Assembly (NCBI RefSeq): GCF_004379255.2
Contig: NC_056037.1
Span: forward strand, 29,857,012-29,921,011
From: Salvia splendens
Taxonomy: Eukaryota; Streptophyta; Magnoliopsida; Lamiales; Lamiaceae
Direction: 5' to 3'
DNA: 64,000 nt
Within the stretch, counting starts at the first letter, position 1. The number at the start of each line of letters is the position of its first letter. The notes below the pieces were generated by a model. That model had not been told where the DNA came from, did not search any database, and was given only the letters and a program-made list of their open reading frames with translations. A program made the position numbers and the translations under genes. Shown here piece by piece: positions 1 through 11,376 of the stretch.

Positions 1-46
1 CATTGCCGAACAGAAAAATTCTGCCAATGCCAAACTAGCACAGCCC

Positions 47-1761
47 TTGGAATCCGAAGAAGAGCCGCCGGACTGCTGGAGCGGATTCGTAGATGGAGCT
101 TCGAATAAAACGGGAAGTGGAGCTGGTATTCTGCTTATCGTTCCCGATGGACACGAGGTAACCTATTCACTTCGTTTCCTATTCCCCACTACTAATAATG
201 AAGCCGAGTACGAAGCCCTCCTGGCCGGACTCCAGTTAGCGCAAAGTCTGCTCGTCAAATCTCTCAAAGTCCATTGTGATTCACAAGTCATAGTAAATCA
301 CATGTTGGGTACAAGTGAAGCTCGTGACGAGAGAATGAAAAAGTATTTGGACAAAGCGCAAAGCATCAGCCGAAGTTTCTCCTATTTTCGGATAATCCGC
401 ATTCCCAGAGCGGAAAATAGCCGAGCAGATACCTTAAGTAAGTTGGCATCAGATCCGAGCTCAAAGGCGGAAGAATTAATGCATCAAAGCATTGATGAAG
501 CCGAGGTACATTCAGTATCCAGCTCGCCGAACTGGATGACGCCGATCTTGCAGTATCTGGATCAAGGACAATTGCCCGAGGATAAGAGAGAAGCTCGGAA
601 GATCACGTGCCGAGCACTTCGGTACGAACTTCATGAAGGAGTCCTCTTTAGAAAGTCTTACCTCCAGCCGTTATTGCGGTGCGTAGGACCAGAAGAGACG
701 GACTACATCCTCAGAGAAGTTCATGAAGGATCGTGCGGCAGCCACATCGGAGCTAGAGCTTTAGCTAAAAAAGTTCTAAGATGGGGATATTATTGGCCAA
801 CCTTGGTACAAGAAGCAGTGCAGCTCGTCAAGACCTGCCCGAAGTGCCAAATCCATGCAAATATCCCAAGGATGCCGCAGACCGATCTATCCACTATGCA
901 GAGCCCTTGGCCTTTCATGCAATGGGGCATAGACATAGTGGGACCACTTCCTCAAGCTCCTCGGCAAATGAAATTCCTAATCGTTGCCGTGGACTACTTT
1001 ACGAAGTGGGTGGAAGCTGAACCATTAGCTACGATAACGAGCTCGAAGGCATTGGATTTCGTCTGGAAGAACATAGTGTGCCGATTTGGCATACCCCACA
1101 TCCTCATCTCGGATAACGGGACTCAGTTCACCGACAAGACGTTCAATGGTGCCAAGAGCTGAATATTCAACAGCGGTTCACTTCGGTCTCTCATCCACAA
1201 GCAAACGGACAAACGGAGGTAACAAATCGTATCCTGGTGAAAGGGTTAAAAGCTCGGTTAGAACAAGCCAAAGGACAATGGGTAGAAAATCTCCCTCAAG
1301 TCCTATGGTCCTACCGAACTACACCCACAACCTCCAACGGTGAAACTCCGTACAGTCTGGTGTACGGCACTGAAGCCGTAATTCCGGTGGAGATCGGCGT
1401 ACCCAGTCCCCGAACTCTAAATTTCTCCTCAGAAATGAATGACGACGGACTGAGAGCCGAGCTAGATCTTGCCGAAGAAAGAAGAGAATTGGCATGCATA
1501 AAAGCAGCCAAGTACAAGGAGCAAGTAGCCCGGTATTACAACCAAAGGGTGAAGAAGCTGCAATTTCAAGTGGGAGATCTCGTCTTGAGAAACAACGAAG
1601 TAAGCCGAGCAGAAAAGCTGGGCAAGCTCGAACCCACATGGGAAGGTCCGTATCGGGTGTCAGAAGTCCTCGGCAAAGGGTCTTACAAATTGGCTCACAT
1701 GTCAGGAGAACAGGTACCCCGAACATGGCACATTTCCAACCTCAAAAAGTTCCATTTGTAA
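47..1761 (+). pseudogene. Ty3/gypsy pol fragment: RNase H and integrase, frameshifted
   Basis: The first frame (47-1162) reads an RNase H domain with FVDGAS, NNEAEYEALLAG and HCDSQ motifs. An H2C2 zinc-binding segment follows (HEGSCGSHIGARAL ... CPKCQ), and then the integrase core with its first Asp in WGIDIVGPLP and second Asp in ISDNGTQF. The frame ends at a stop at 1160-1162. Homologous sequence continues in another frame from about 1151 (CQELNIQQRF, SHPQANGQTE) through 1761, ending in the C-terminal motif RTWHISNLKKFHL. One indel near 1145-1155 therefore breaks the polyprotein, and this copy cannot make an intact integrase. The upstream part is outside the window. Confidence 0.9.
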
Positions 1762-1946
1762 GAGACAGTCCGGTCAGTCAGTCTTGAGTCCTGTTCAGTC
1801 AATGTGCTTTATTTGGTTTACTTGGTCTTTATTTGTCTCTGTGCGTTTTGTCTGTGTGTTTTGTCTGTCTCTGTGCGTGTCGTCTCTTACAAATGTTACT
1901 GAGGTATCTTGTTCTTCGAAGGCTGATCCCCTTCTTAGAACATATA

Positions 1947-2214
1947 CAAGCCAACGATTGTGAGTCAAAGCTTCTACAGAAGATACAAGACCACAATTCA
2001 GCTTAAACAAGCAGTTCGTCTGAAACGAGCTGCAACAAGCCAACGATTGTGAGTCAAAGCTTCTAAAGAGGATACAAGACCACAATTCAGCTTAAACAAG
2101 CAGTTCGTCTGAAACGAACTGCAATAAGCCAACGATTGTGAAGTCCAAGCTTCTAAAGAGGATACAAGACCACAATTCGGCTTAAAAATCAAGCACTTCG
2201 TCTAAAACGAACTG
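1947..2214 (+). repeat. 89-bp tandem repeat, three copies, in the gypsy 3' spacer
   Basis: Units begin at 1947, 2036 and 2125 with (C/T)AAGCCAACGATTGTGA and carry a shared CCACAATTC(A/G)GCTTAAA segment. The spacing is exactly 89 bp. Short ORFs seen here on the minus strand are by-products of the repeat. Confidence 0.85.
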
Positions 2215-2218
2215 CAAC

Positions 2219-2480
2219 GAAAGTCCGATTCTCGCGATAAAACTTGCCTGAATTAGGACAAGGGAAAGTCCGATCCACGCGATAAAACTCGCCGAATTAG
2301 GACAAGGGAAAGTCCGATCCCCAAATTAGGACAACGGAAAGTCCGATCCGAGCGATAAAACTCGCCAAATTAGGACCAAAGACGAGTCCGGCCAAAGATG
2401 TTTATTTCATCAGCCCAAAGACGAGTCCGGTCAAAGATGTTTATTTCATCAGACCAAAAAGACGAGTCCGGTCAAAGAAG
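2219..2480 (+). repeat. Two further short tandem arrays in the gypsy 3' spacer
   Basis: About four units of roughly 30-48 bp starting AAAGTCCGAT(C/T)C and ending AATTAGGAC run from 2219 to about 2376; one unit is shortened. They are followed by about three units built on GACGAGTCCGG(T/C)CAAAGA up to about 2480. Repeat-rich spacers between integrase and LTR are common in Tat elements. Confidence 0.75.
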
Positions 2481-2575
2481 AGTTCACTTCCTAAGACCGA
2501 GGACAAACATCAACTTACCCCGTACCTTTTTTCCAGAATGCCGAAGTAATTCACTTCGCTTTCCCGGGGGGGTAG

Positions 2576-3209
2576 TGATGGAGTATGTACTAAACAAGCC
2601 CAACAGCAGTAAAGCCCATCAGCCTAAAGCCCAAGAAAGAGTATCAGTTCGGCATGACTAAAGAGTATCAAAGTTCAGTTCGGCACAACCAAAGAGTTCG
2701 GCCCCAGCCTACAGCTCGGTTGCTCTCAGGTCGACATCAAGCTCTACTCTCAGATCGGCAAAAGCTGCTCGGCCATAATTCAGCAGTTCGGTCTCAGTAT
2801 TCGACCGAACTAGGAGATAGTGGACTCATGCAGGATTTCCACCTCCACCACCCACGATCTATTTAGTGGTGTCAAGCAGTCATTAACTCATGCAGGATAG
2901 TGGACCCATGCAAGATCGCCACGATCTCCACGACATCCACTACCTAGTAAATGGCTGCATGCCACGATCTAGGTTCAATGTATAAATAGAACCTAGATCA
3001 GATAGATAGGGTTAAGTTCTAAATAGACTCTCTCGCTTTCTAGAGATAAAACACAAAATAGCAAGTCTGTATTGTAAGCTGTAAGAAAACAGATCAAGCA
3101 ATACAACTCTGCTCTCATTTCTTCCCGTGGACGTAGATTTACCTCAGTAAATCGAACCACGTAAAATCTCTGTGTCGTGATCTGCATCTTCCTGCATTCA
3201 TCACCATCA
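2576..3209 (+). repeat. 3' LTR of the gypsy element
   Basis: The LTR begins TGATGG directly after a G-rich tract and ends CCATCA, a perfect 6-bp inverted terminal repeat, giving 634 bp. A TATA box (TATAAATAGA) lies at 2981-2990, so transcription should start about 30 bp downstream. The boundary at 3209 is supported independently, because the annexin reading frame is open right up to 3210. The matching target duplication and 5' LTR are left of the window; the predicted 5-bp duplication is 3210-3214, AAAAT. Confidence 0.85.
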
Positions 3210-3704
3210 AAAATTCGCCGCTTCATCAAACGCCTCTTTCAACAACCGACTATCTCTCTCCCATGGATGCATCGCCCAGAGCACTATCGCATCCTGTATT
3301 CATTCAATTCCTTTCAATTCACTCACAATTTCAATCTAGATCTAACATTAAAACCGCAGAATCACAGATCAATTCATCCATATCCATATATCTACACACC
3401 TTGAGACGTAGAAACTCGTGACGAAGCTGCAGGATATGGCGATCCTCCCACCTCTCGAACTGGCGCTCATCCTCTCTAAAAAAGTCGCGGCTTCCCTTTC
3501 TGAAACTCTGCCTCTGCTCAGGGTGCCATTTCCCCAGCGTCGATATCAATGCCTTCTCGTCCACTCCAAGCCCTAATTCCTCACCATTTCACACGATTTT
3601 AATTTTACATTGAAGTTCAGAGAGACTGCTATTTCATGAAATTGCGGAATTAAAGTACCTGTGAAAGCTCTGGTGAGAGATCCGAGGTCGTCGGAAGCTG
3701 CCAT
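3210..3704 (-). pseudogene. Annexin 4-like gene, broken by a retrotransposon in exon 3
   Basis: Annexins are calcium-dependent membrane-binding proteins built of about 70-residue helical repeats. Exon 1 (3704-3659) starts MAASDDLGSLTRAF. Exon 2 (3572-3400) encodes GLGVDEKALISTLGKW and FFREDERQFERW, the first annexin repeat in a form typical of the plant D4 type. Exon 3 (3293-3210) encodes the landmark WAMHPWERD motif and then runs straight into the gypsy LTR. All junctions are canonical GT-AG and the frame is open for about 101 residues until the LTR. The remaining exons should lie left of the window beyond the element; if so the gene is split by a recent insertion and not otherwise decayed. 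It lies head to head with the annexin 3-like gene at 11377. Confidence 0.88.
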
Positions 3705-4878
3705 TGTTCTCTGTAAATTTGTTCTTTTTTTTGAGGGAATTTCGATTTGAAGGTAGATGGTGATGGCGCTCTCGCATTATATTTATACTGTGACGACGAC
3801 TTAGTATGTTTGAATTTTGAAAAGACAAAAGTGCCCCTGCGAAGTGTTACTATGTCGCTCAAGTCCTTATTGTGTAATGTTTGGAATTAATTTATGGAGT
3901 TTTATTAATCGCTTCTTCTGCGTTGGTTACGTCTCAATTTATTACGTTAATTAATTTTACTACAGTTACTACTTTCTTCACTTTATTTAATTTTTAAAAA
4001 TATTTTCTGGTGGCCTTAGTATACCACTTTAAGAAAATTTTCTGTTTCTAGACTCTAGTTCTATCCTTTTTTATTCTATTTCCGACTTGATGAGAATTCA
4101 CTAATATTATTTTTAAATGCTTTAGTAGTTTCAGTACAAGAGAAAAAAAAATCACAATAAAGATAATTAAGGTTGTATAGTATACGATAGTAAGAGGTGT
4201 AATGGCTTTGTGATTTTTCAAACATCTCAAAAAATAAATAAGATAAGTTTAAGTGATGTAGATTGCAATTTGCAATTGAAACGTATACAATGACGAGACA
4301 TTTATGTAAATAGATTGTTCATAGTATAACATTTGATATAATACGTGTATATGAAACGTAGAACACATATTTACTACTCTATACTCCATAATATGTGTAG
4401 TGATGAAAAAAGTCCGTATTAACATTATTTTTGTTCATTTCTATTAAATGATGAAAATTCAAATATGTATTGGGTAGGTTAAGGTAGATGATCTTAAAGA
4501 TGATGATCGAGAGAGGCAGCAATTGTTGATGGAATAGACATTGTAGTTGCAGAGAATAATATATACGTTCTCTTTCTTCTTATATATTCAAAGTGTACAA
4601 GTTCTCCTTCTTTTATAGGAGAAGGGTATAACTATCTAAGGAAAGAGATCAATCTATTCTAGAGTCCTATTATATTGTATCAATTACAAATCTTCCTCAT
4701 CAAGTTATGCCAATTACTGATTTTTTCCTTTTTACAGTTTGATGATTGCTTCACCTCATATCCAAAAATGAGGAACTCGTGCCCATTCTACAGTCTGAGC
4801 CATGTGCATGGTGGTCAATTTTTTGTCGCATTCATAATTTCAGTGTTTCTAAATAGACGATTCCATAGTGTTGTAATA
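3705..4878. other. Intergenic, AT-rich
   Basis: This holds the promoter side of the broken annexin followed by AT-rich sequence. The stretch about 4500-4690 (repeated CTCCTTCTTTTATAGGAG-like text and pyrimidine runs) has the look of a decayed LTR fragment, but I could find no paired ends. No gene is seen. Confidence 0.5.
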
Positions 4879-5113
4879 CTCGCTCCGTCTCCCCAAAGAG
4901 TATGAACATTTAATTCGACACGGATTTTAATGCATAATTAGAAAAGTAAGAAAAATATAGAAAGAAAAGTTTTTAAAATATTGTTAGTAGAGAATGATTC
5001 ACCACTCATTAGCGAGAGGAGTTTCTAAAATTGAAAAATTCATATTTTTCAAGGGCGGACTAAAAAGGAAATAGTTCATACTTTTTAGGGACATAAAATA
5101 TCTATTAGTACTC
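4879..5113. mobile_element. Stowaway-like MITE, degenerate
   Basis: The left end CTCGCTCCGTCTCCCC follows a TA. An inverted match GTTCATACTTTTTAGGG closes the right side. The right end has drifted, so the limit is approximate. Confidence 0.55.
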
Positions 5114-5913
5114 TAATTGAATGTTAAATGCTTGCACTTTAGTATTTTTAGATAGAAATATTCACTTTATACATTTACATCAAGAAATGGGCAATAGTTA
5201 TCAAGAAAACAAAACTAATTACTTGCAACATTTCGATATCACATAAAATATAAGTCAAATCTTATCTTAGAATTATTTCGTCAATTTACAATTTTCTTCT
5301 CTATTTCACCATTATCTTCTGTATAATTTGATTGACTCGAAATCCAATTGGTACAAGCTACAAACGGCATATGAGCTGTGAAAACTTTACTATTATTAAA
5401 AATAAAAATTAAGGTGTCGAGTCTTTAGAAGTTTTGAAATAACTCATTGGATATCGAACAAAACTTGGTGTTTATGTAATCGCCAATAATTAGGATATAT
5501 ATGTGCTTGTTTCAAATACTGTAATTTGTTTGTGTGTAAAAGGCAAGGAAAAAAGAAGTGGTGGTACTCCATGAAAGATCATTATCATCTATTATTGCAG
5601 CTCATTAGTGAGACGTTACAGCCATAATTCATAAATTGAGATAGTCCACCCATGTTTTTCTATTATCAGCATTTAATAATGATGATATTCGATCTAAGTG
5701 ATTTGATTTTCATAAACTTGTTTGAAGTGGGTTGTCAAATCTTTCCTACTTGTTCTACAAATCTACCCTCATACATAACCAAATTAAATAATCAATATTT
5801 ATAAATATTGTGACAGATATATCCATTGAAAAATACTCCGTAATAAATTAAATATGATAATCAACATTTCTGTGGAGACGAATAAAAAAATAAACTTGTT
5901 TGCATTATTTTCA
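5114..5913. other. Intergenic, AT-rich, no gene seen
   Basis: AT-rich sequence without a convincing ORF, RNA gene or paired repeat ends. Confidence 0.5.
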
Positions 5914-5921
5914 ATCATATC

Positions 5922-6394
5922 TAGGGCTGGGGAAAAATATCGAAAAAATGATATATCGCTCGTATCGTATTGAAAAATATCGAAAAATTATCGGATTTTC
6001 GATATATCGTAATTTTCGATACGAAACGATACCGTATCGTAAGTTTTCGATACGATAACGATATGAATTTCCTTATATCGCGATATATCGTTTTATATCG
6101 AATATACGATATATATCGATATTTTCGATATATCGTTTTATATCGAATATACGATATATATCGAATATACGATATATATCGATATTTTCGATATATCGAA
6201 TTTCGGTACGATATATCGAAATATCGATACGATAACGATATAGATATCCTCCATATCGAAAGTTCGATATATCGAAATTCGATATATCGAAACTTTCGAT
6301 ACGATAACGATATGAAATTCTTTCATATCGATATTTTCGATACGATATACGATACAACGTTTTCGATACGATATATCGTATCGACCCACTCCTA
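5922..6394. mobile_element. hAT-like MITE built almost wholly of TATCG/CGATA words
   Basis: The ends read TAGGGCTGGG on the left and CCCACTCCTA on the right, an imperfect inverted repeat beginning TAG. They are flanked by near-identical 8-bp sequences, ATCATATC (5914-5921) and TTCATATC (6395-6402), 7 of 8 matching. TAG-type ends with an 8-bp duplication indicate the hAT superfamily. The 473-bp interior is a degenerate string of GATATATCG, TATCGATA and GATACGATA words that can pair with itself almost anywhere. The ORFs across it on both strands are translations of the repeat and are not genes. Confidence 0.75.
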
Positions 6395-6402
6395 TTCATA
6401 TC

Positions 6403-6929
6403 ACAGTTGAATTTAATTAATTATGTGTAATATCTTTCCAAATAAAAAAAAGGCATAGTCTTTGCAAAAGCTAATGTTAGTGGGATGCATTTGTGAGCTT
6501 ACGATTAATAGTATATTATAAATTAATTTTCAGGTGGAAACGGACTCTGTAAAAGTACTTAGTTGATTAGCCACCCTTCGATAAAAATTTAATAATAAAA
6601 GATCTGATACACCAAATAAAAAAGCTTCCAAATGTGATTTCGTTGATACGTGTCATATACTTATATTCTTGCAACATTTGTAGACACGAAGCTTAGTAGT
6701 AAAAAGAAATGGAGACGAATTTTCCAATACAGAGTGGCAATTGATTAGTAGCTCACAATAATTAAATCATTAGTATTGTGATTATTGTCTTCCGATGTCC
6801 ATTACTTTATTACTTTGTAGGTACCACGTCATTCAATCAAGGTAGACCTATATATTGGTCCTTCGTGATGGATATAATCAATAAATTATACACTGACTTG
6901 ACATAAAAAAGGCTCCCACCAAAATAATA
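6403..6929. other. Intergenic, nothing recognised
   Basis: AT-rich sequence between two MITEs; no ORF or RNA gene supported. Confidence 0.5.
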
Positions 6930-7133
6930 CTAATCCGTCTAAATAAAAATGACTCATTCCTTAAGCGCTATAGAATTTTATGCAATTTTATTTTATGTGT
7001 TAAGTGGAGAGAACAAAATAAAAAAAAGCGAGAATAAAGTAAAGATAATGATGTTTTCATTTTAAGAAATAGATTATCTTGGTTGAGATAAACGAAAAAG
7101 AAAAGTGAGTCATCTTCAGTTCGACGGAGGAAG
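6930..7133. mobile_element. Stowaway-like MITE
   Basis: Ends CTAATCCGTCTAAATAAAAA and GACGGAGGAAG are inverted matches flanked by TA on both sides (6928-6929, 7134-7135). An inner GACTCATTCC/GTGAGTCATC pair extends the inverted repeat. 204 bp, non-coding. Confidence 0.75.
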
Positions 7134-7199
7134 TACTTTCGTATGATAAACTCCTTATATGCCATTATAAAGATAGGAGTACAGTTTAATTCTTACATA

Positions 7200-7444
7200 C
7201 TCCCTCAATTCCGCAATAGGAGTCCTATTTGATTATAGCAAGAGTTTTGTCAATAAAAATGGCTTGAATAACTTAGTGGAATATGAGTCCACTTATATAT
7301 ATTAGTAGTTTTATAATAAAAGGTGAACGGAATAAATTGGTGGAATGTGATGTCTCATTTATAGTAAAAGTGAAATAAAACTCTTATTATGAGACAAACC
7401 GAAATGACAAAATAAGAATCTTATTGTAGGAAGAAGGGAAAGAA
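7200..7444. mobile_element. Stowaway-like MITE, degenerate right end
   Basis: The left end CTCCCTCAATTCCGCAATAG follows TA at 7198-7199. The right arm CTTATTGTAGGAAGAAGGGA mirrors it imperfectly. Confidence 0.6.
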
Positions 7445-7763
7445 TATGTAAAACAACGAAATGTTTTATCAATAGTTAAAAGGTGCAGTATGTGATGATA
7501 ACTTACTTGGTAAACACTTCCACTTCAACTAATGCAGTATTACATATTGAAGTTATCATAGATGCTAGATGTATGTGAACGAAAAATGAGAAAAGAAAAA
7601 AGTTACAATTATTAAGAGACAAAGTTTGATATTAAAACATGTGAATAGGAATGGGAGGGTGATAAAACACATGGAATAAGTAAGAGTCGTGAAGAGGATA
7701 TGATGTGCTATATGTCCCCATTGGTTAATAAAGTTCAACAACTATGCATTTATTTCATATGTC
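7445..7763. other. Intergenic, nothing recognised
   Basis: AT-rich sequence up to the TAA target site of the next transposon. Confidence 0.5.
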
Positions 7764-7937
7764 TAAGAGCATCCACGTCCGTGCTCTTTGGCAAGAGCAC
7801 GGATGTGGGCTCAGACCCACTTTTATTACTTTTTTACTCTATACTCTTCCCCAAAAGCATAACACCAACATTCATGCTCTTCCGCAAGGACATGCTCAAG
7901 GGTCCCACCATTCCATTATTTAATTTATATACTTCAA

Positions 7938-8085
7938 TTACTAAAAATATATTAAAATATAAAAATTACATAATTAAATCCTAAAAAATAAAAATTACAT
8001 AATTAAAATCCTAAAAAATAAAAATACATAATTAAAATCCTAAAAAATAAAAAATACATAATAAAGGCTAAAAAATAACCCCATG
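7938..8085. repeat. About 30-bp AT-rich tandem repeat
   Basis: About four units of CCTAAAAAATAAAAATTACA type, with unit starts at 7981, 8011 and 8040, lie just downstream of the ORF1 stop codon inside element A. Confidence 0.8.
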
Positions 8086-8090
8086 GAAGA

Positions 8091-10614
8091 TTAGTCCTCC
8101 GGCACTATCCCCAATGTTCTTCGTGTTGGGGTTTGGAGCCCCTTGCACAGCGGAAGACTTGTACAAAACAAATAAATCAGACGTATGATCTATTTGACAG
8201 ATTATGAGATTAATCTATTCACATGTTAACATAGAATTGCAAGCTAGAACGCAAATAATTCATGCTTAAAGAATATAAATCCTAAACCATGAATTCTACA
8301 GTTTAGAGTTACCGTTTTGATTCTCCAAAGAATCGTTGATTGCTTGCGCCTTCTCCACGATGATCTTCAATACTAGACCACAGATCTTCTGACTGGTTCC
8401 CGAACTGTATCTCGATATTAGGGTGGGCTGATCTTATCAAAATACTAGGACTCGAATAAAGAGACATAACTTTCTCACGGAGGAGGAGCTGAAAAACTCA
8501 CGGATGAGAAAATTAGAAAATTTCGTCCTCCTTCAAAAAGAGAAGGGACGAAAATTTCATCTTTAAAAATTGTGTTTCTTGTCTCATTTATTCTCATATT
8601 TATATTAAGTTCATATTGGGCCCGGTTAGGGATCTATGGAAGGTTTTGGATATGAGCACCCCCAATTAACTTTTTACTAATTAAATTGAACCCACAATTT
8701 AATACAAGCTTATATTGAAATATTACGAGCAGCCACTACAGAAGTAATATTAACCTCCCCATCCAAATCCGAAATTACAAGTAATTCGGGTTTCCTTTTT
8801 ATTTATTATTTATTTCTCGCGCTTAAGATATAAATGTCCATTAATTAATTAAAGTCTGCTATGGACTTAATTAATTAACATCTTATTAATTTCAAGAGTG
8901 GACTTAGCAAGAAACACTTATTTATTATTCATGGAATAATTAAATTCCAACTGGCCAGTGTCCGAATAATAAAACTTTGTTCAAGCTCCTCTTGAGGACA
9001 TTATCAAACGAGACTCACCTCGCGCACGATTCAACATAATAGCAATCCTAGCACCGCTAGATATTAATCACCACTACCCAATATATCAGGATTATTGGGT
9101 TGCGAAAAACCCGCACCTTTTGATAAGTCAAAATAGTGCATAATCAATATCGTATGCTCAATGCTAACGTATGTAGATTAAGAAATAGTATTTTATCAAG
9201 ACCTAGTCTTTCAGTAGATAGCATAAAGACACATCTTGCTGTTAGATCCATTCAGTGCTCTACCACACCAACATCATCTTATTTCAGAAAGACTTAGAAA
9301 TAATCGAACTGACATTGCAACATTTCACGATAGGTAGTCTAAGCCTATCTGGGTTGTGAAATTCTTCTTTTTCTTTTGCAAAGCATTACATAGAACCGAC
9401 TGTGTTACCTTAAAGTGGACGACGCCCACAACCAGTCTACTAAGCAAAAGACTTAGACTTTGTTTGCTTCTTATACATTTAAATGTTTATAAAACATCTT
9501 ATAAATGCACAAGCAAACACAATGTAATAATATACTGATCCTATTCGTGCGATACTGCTCGAATAATACTGAATCGGGTTAAAAGTGGATTGTAGAGTTT
9601 TCCGTATACAAGCAAGATTATATTCGCGCGAACTTGCTCGAAACATGCTTTTCAATATACCAAACCTAACACTTCGGAGACCCCGTATCATTGCCAAATG
9701 TGAATCAAGTTGCTCGGGGGTCATATTTGGCCTATCAGCCAAATTGAGTTGGGCCAAAAGGGTCCACAACGAGTTGGTGGAGGGGTTGAGATGGCACAAA
9801 GGGAGCGGGAGCGGGAGCGGGGGCGGATGGAGTCGCGGCGCGACGGCGGTTGGCCGTCGCCTTCTTCCTTCCTTGCGGCTGGCGTTGGGAACTGCTCGGG
9901 CCGGCGTCAGGGCTACCCAAGTTAGCTCTGGCAAGCTGGCTAGCCACCTCATCCTTGCCGGCGTAGGATAGGGATACCAACCCCGACCGTTTACTGGATG
10001 AGCAGGAGGATGATACGTCTCCCCTATACTTCGCATGCACACGCACCTCCTGCCAAGCGCTGAGGTATTTGAACGGTTTGTAATTTAGGGATTGGTAGGT
10101 CGCCGACTTCCTGGAGGTAATACCCCTGGAAGTTTTGGATTTCTTCGTTGGCTATGAATATGACATTGCGCACCATACTCTCATTGCGCTCGATGGTTCC
10201 AGCCGGGCGGTTTTCATTGTACCAGCGAGAGACGCGCCACCAAAATCTATCCCCGCTTTGGTTCGTGCCAACCTCCGGATCTTCGAAGATAATCAAATAG
10301 GCTTTCAATAATTGATCCATCTCCGCCGGAGTGTACGGGGTGAGGACACCACGAGGAGTATGAGTAGGAGTAGGAAGAGGAGGAGTTTGAGAGCCGCTGC
10401 TCCCTCCCGATCTGGGTTCGGGTGCCCACCCGTATCGCCCATCGGGGGCATCTTGATCGTCCACCGGGTAAGGCCGGTAGCCACCCGGAACTTGAGAACC
10501 TTGGGTTTGAGGAGGGGCCGAAAATTGCATTTCCGGACTAGGGAATGGTTGTGAGCCGAACCATTCGTGGTTCCAACCGCGGGAGTCGGATGGGTGATCG
10601 CCGGAGCCGGACAT
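8091..10614 (-). pseudogene. Harbinger ORF1 (Myb/NAM-like DNA-binding protein), disrupted
   Basis: The start MSGSGDHPSDSRGWNHEW is at 10614. A Pro/Gly/Ser-rich N-terminus is followed by a Myb/SANT-like trihelix segment (YTPAEMDQLLKAYLIIFEDP, RFWWRVSRWYNENRP) and a NAM-associated C-terminal type tail (LWTLLAQLNLADR, MTPEQLDSHLAMI). PIF/Harbinger ORF1 proteins of this type help the transposase reach DNA. The copy is broken three ways: a frameshift after NFQGYYLQE (about 10100), another in the Ala/Pro-rich linker (about 9800), and a solo LTR at 8124-9671. If the LTR and one CTTCG copy are taken out, the frame closes at a TAA (8093-8091) a few codons after the insertion point. Confidence 0.8.
8124..9671. 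mobile_element. Solo LTR with 5-bp target duplication CTTCG
   Basis: The sequence starts TGTTGGGGTTTGG and ends CCAAACCTAACA, inverted copies of each other, and is flanked on both sides by CTTCG (8119-8123 and 9672-9676). It has no gag or pol and no second LTR, so it is the product of recombination between the two LTRs of an inserted element. At 1548 bp it is a long LTR. The family (copia or gypsy) cannot be told from the LTR alone, and the orientation is unresolved. Confidence 0.88.
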
Positions 10615-11282
10615 TTTTTTGAGTAAGGGTGAAAGATTGAGAATTGATAAGAGAAGATGAGAGAATTTAGATGAGAATTGTGTAGTGTGGTGTGAAATTT
10701 TTTGTGTGGAAGTGGATGTATTTATAGATGAAAATGTGAATTTTGGGGAAAATAATTGAAAAATAAATTGAAAGTTGGGAGAAAACAGATATAATTTATT
10801 GTGAAGTGGGAAAATATTTTTTTTATTCAATTTGGATTTTTTTAATTAAATCCGATTTTTTTTAAAAAGAAAAAACGAAAATGCCAACGACTTTGCCGTT
10901 GGCTAATCTGCGACCGCCACGGACGTGTTCAATGCATCGAGCAGCGCCGTGTCAGCGGCAAGAGCACAGCGGTGAGCCGCGCCAGCGGCACGGATGCTCG
11001 TTGCGGTGGCTGCTCGCCGCGCCAGCGGCACGGATGCTCGTTGCGGTGCTCTAACTGTCTTAGGCCACCTACAATAATTTTAAGTGACATATTTGATCCA
11101 ACCTATTTTATCTGTTATCTTACTTGGTCATATATAATTTTCAGATTTCAAAATACTCAATAACAATAAATACTAGTCCACCTGGAGCTGGGCGGAAATA
11201 AAATGAGAATGAGGGGCAAAACCGTCTATTGGGAAAGATAAATTGCAACATGCACCGTTCATCTTCAACAGTCTGTAGAGAA

Positions 11283-11330
11283 GAAACTGAAACTGAAACT
11301 GAAACTGAAACTGAAACTGAAACTGAAACT
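11283..11330 (+). repeat. Hexanucleotide microsatellite (GAAACT)8
   Basis: Eight perfect copies sit in the presumed 5' leader of the annexin gene, ending 46 bp before its ATG. An upstream ORF from 11229 reads through the repeat as alternating Glu-Thr and overlaps the annexin start in another frame. Confidence 0.9.
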
Positions 11331-11376
11331 ACTAAACCCCATCAAAGCAAGAAAAAAAATCAAATAAGGGGGGGAA

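Larger units (their letters stand above)
1..3209 (+). mobile_element. Ty3/gypsy retrotransposon, Tat-like, 3' part
   Basis: The window opens inside the pol gene of an LTR retrotransposon. The order RNase H, zinc-binding integrase, integrase core, about 800 bp of non-coding tandem repeats, G-rich polypurine tract (about 2564-2575) and LTR (2576-3209) is that of a Ty3/gypsy element. There is no chromodomain after the integrase. An extra RNase H just before the integrase and a repeat-filled 3' spacer are typical of the Tat/Ogre group; that assignment is inferred from layout. The 5' LTR, gag, protease and reverse transcriptase lie left of the window. The LTR ends within coding sequence of an annexin gene, so the insertion broke a gene. 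Confidence 0.9.
7767..11051 (-). mobile_element. PIF/Harbinger-type element A (ORF1 only), with nested solo LTR
   Basis: Ends GAGCATCCACGTCC on the left and GCGGTGCTC on the right form a short inverted repeat. They are flanked by the 3-bp duplication TAA (7764-7766, 11052-11054), the PIF/Harbinger signature. Without the nested 1548-bp LTR and its duplicated 5 bp, the element is about 1.73 kb. Its only coding content is an ORF1-type gene on the minus strand; no DDE transposase is present. Near the right end a 33-bp block (GCCGCGCCAGCGGCACGGAT...) occurs twice, at 10976-11008 and 11016-11048, as a subterminal repeat. Confidence 0.8.

Noticed and set aside
1319..1726. 135-codon minus-strand frame
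   Set aside because: It is a shadow of the gypsy integrase C-terminus on the plus strand.
4500..4690. Possible decayed copia-type LTR fragment
   Set aside because: No paired ends, primer site or target duplication could be found.
5970..6410. Open frames of 83-146 codons on both strands
   Set aside because: They are translations of TATCG/CGATA repeats and the amino acids simply cycle Tyr-Arg-Ile-Asp.
9585..9971. 128-codon plus-strand frame
   Set aside because: It spans the solo LTR boundary and the antisense of ORF1 in element A.
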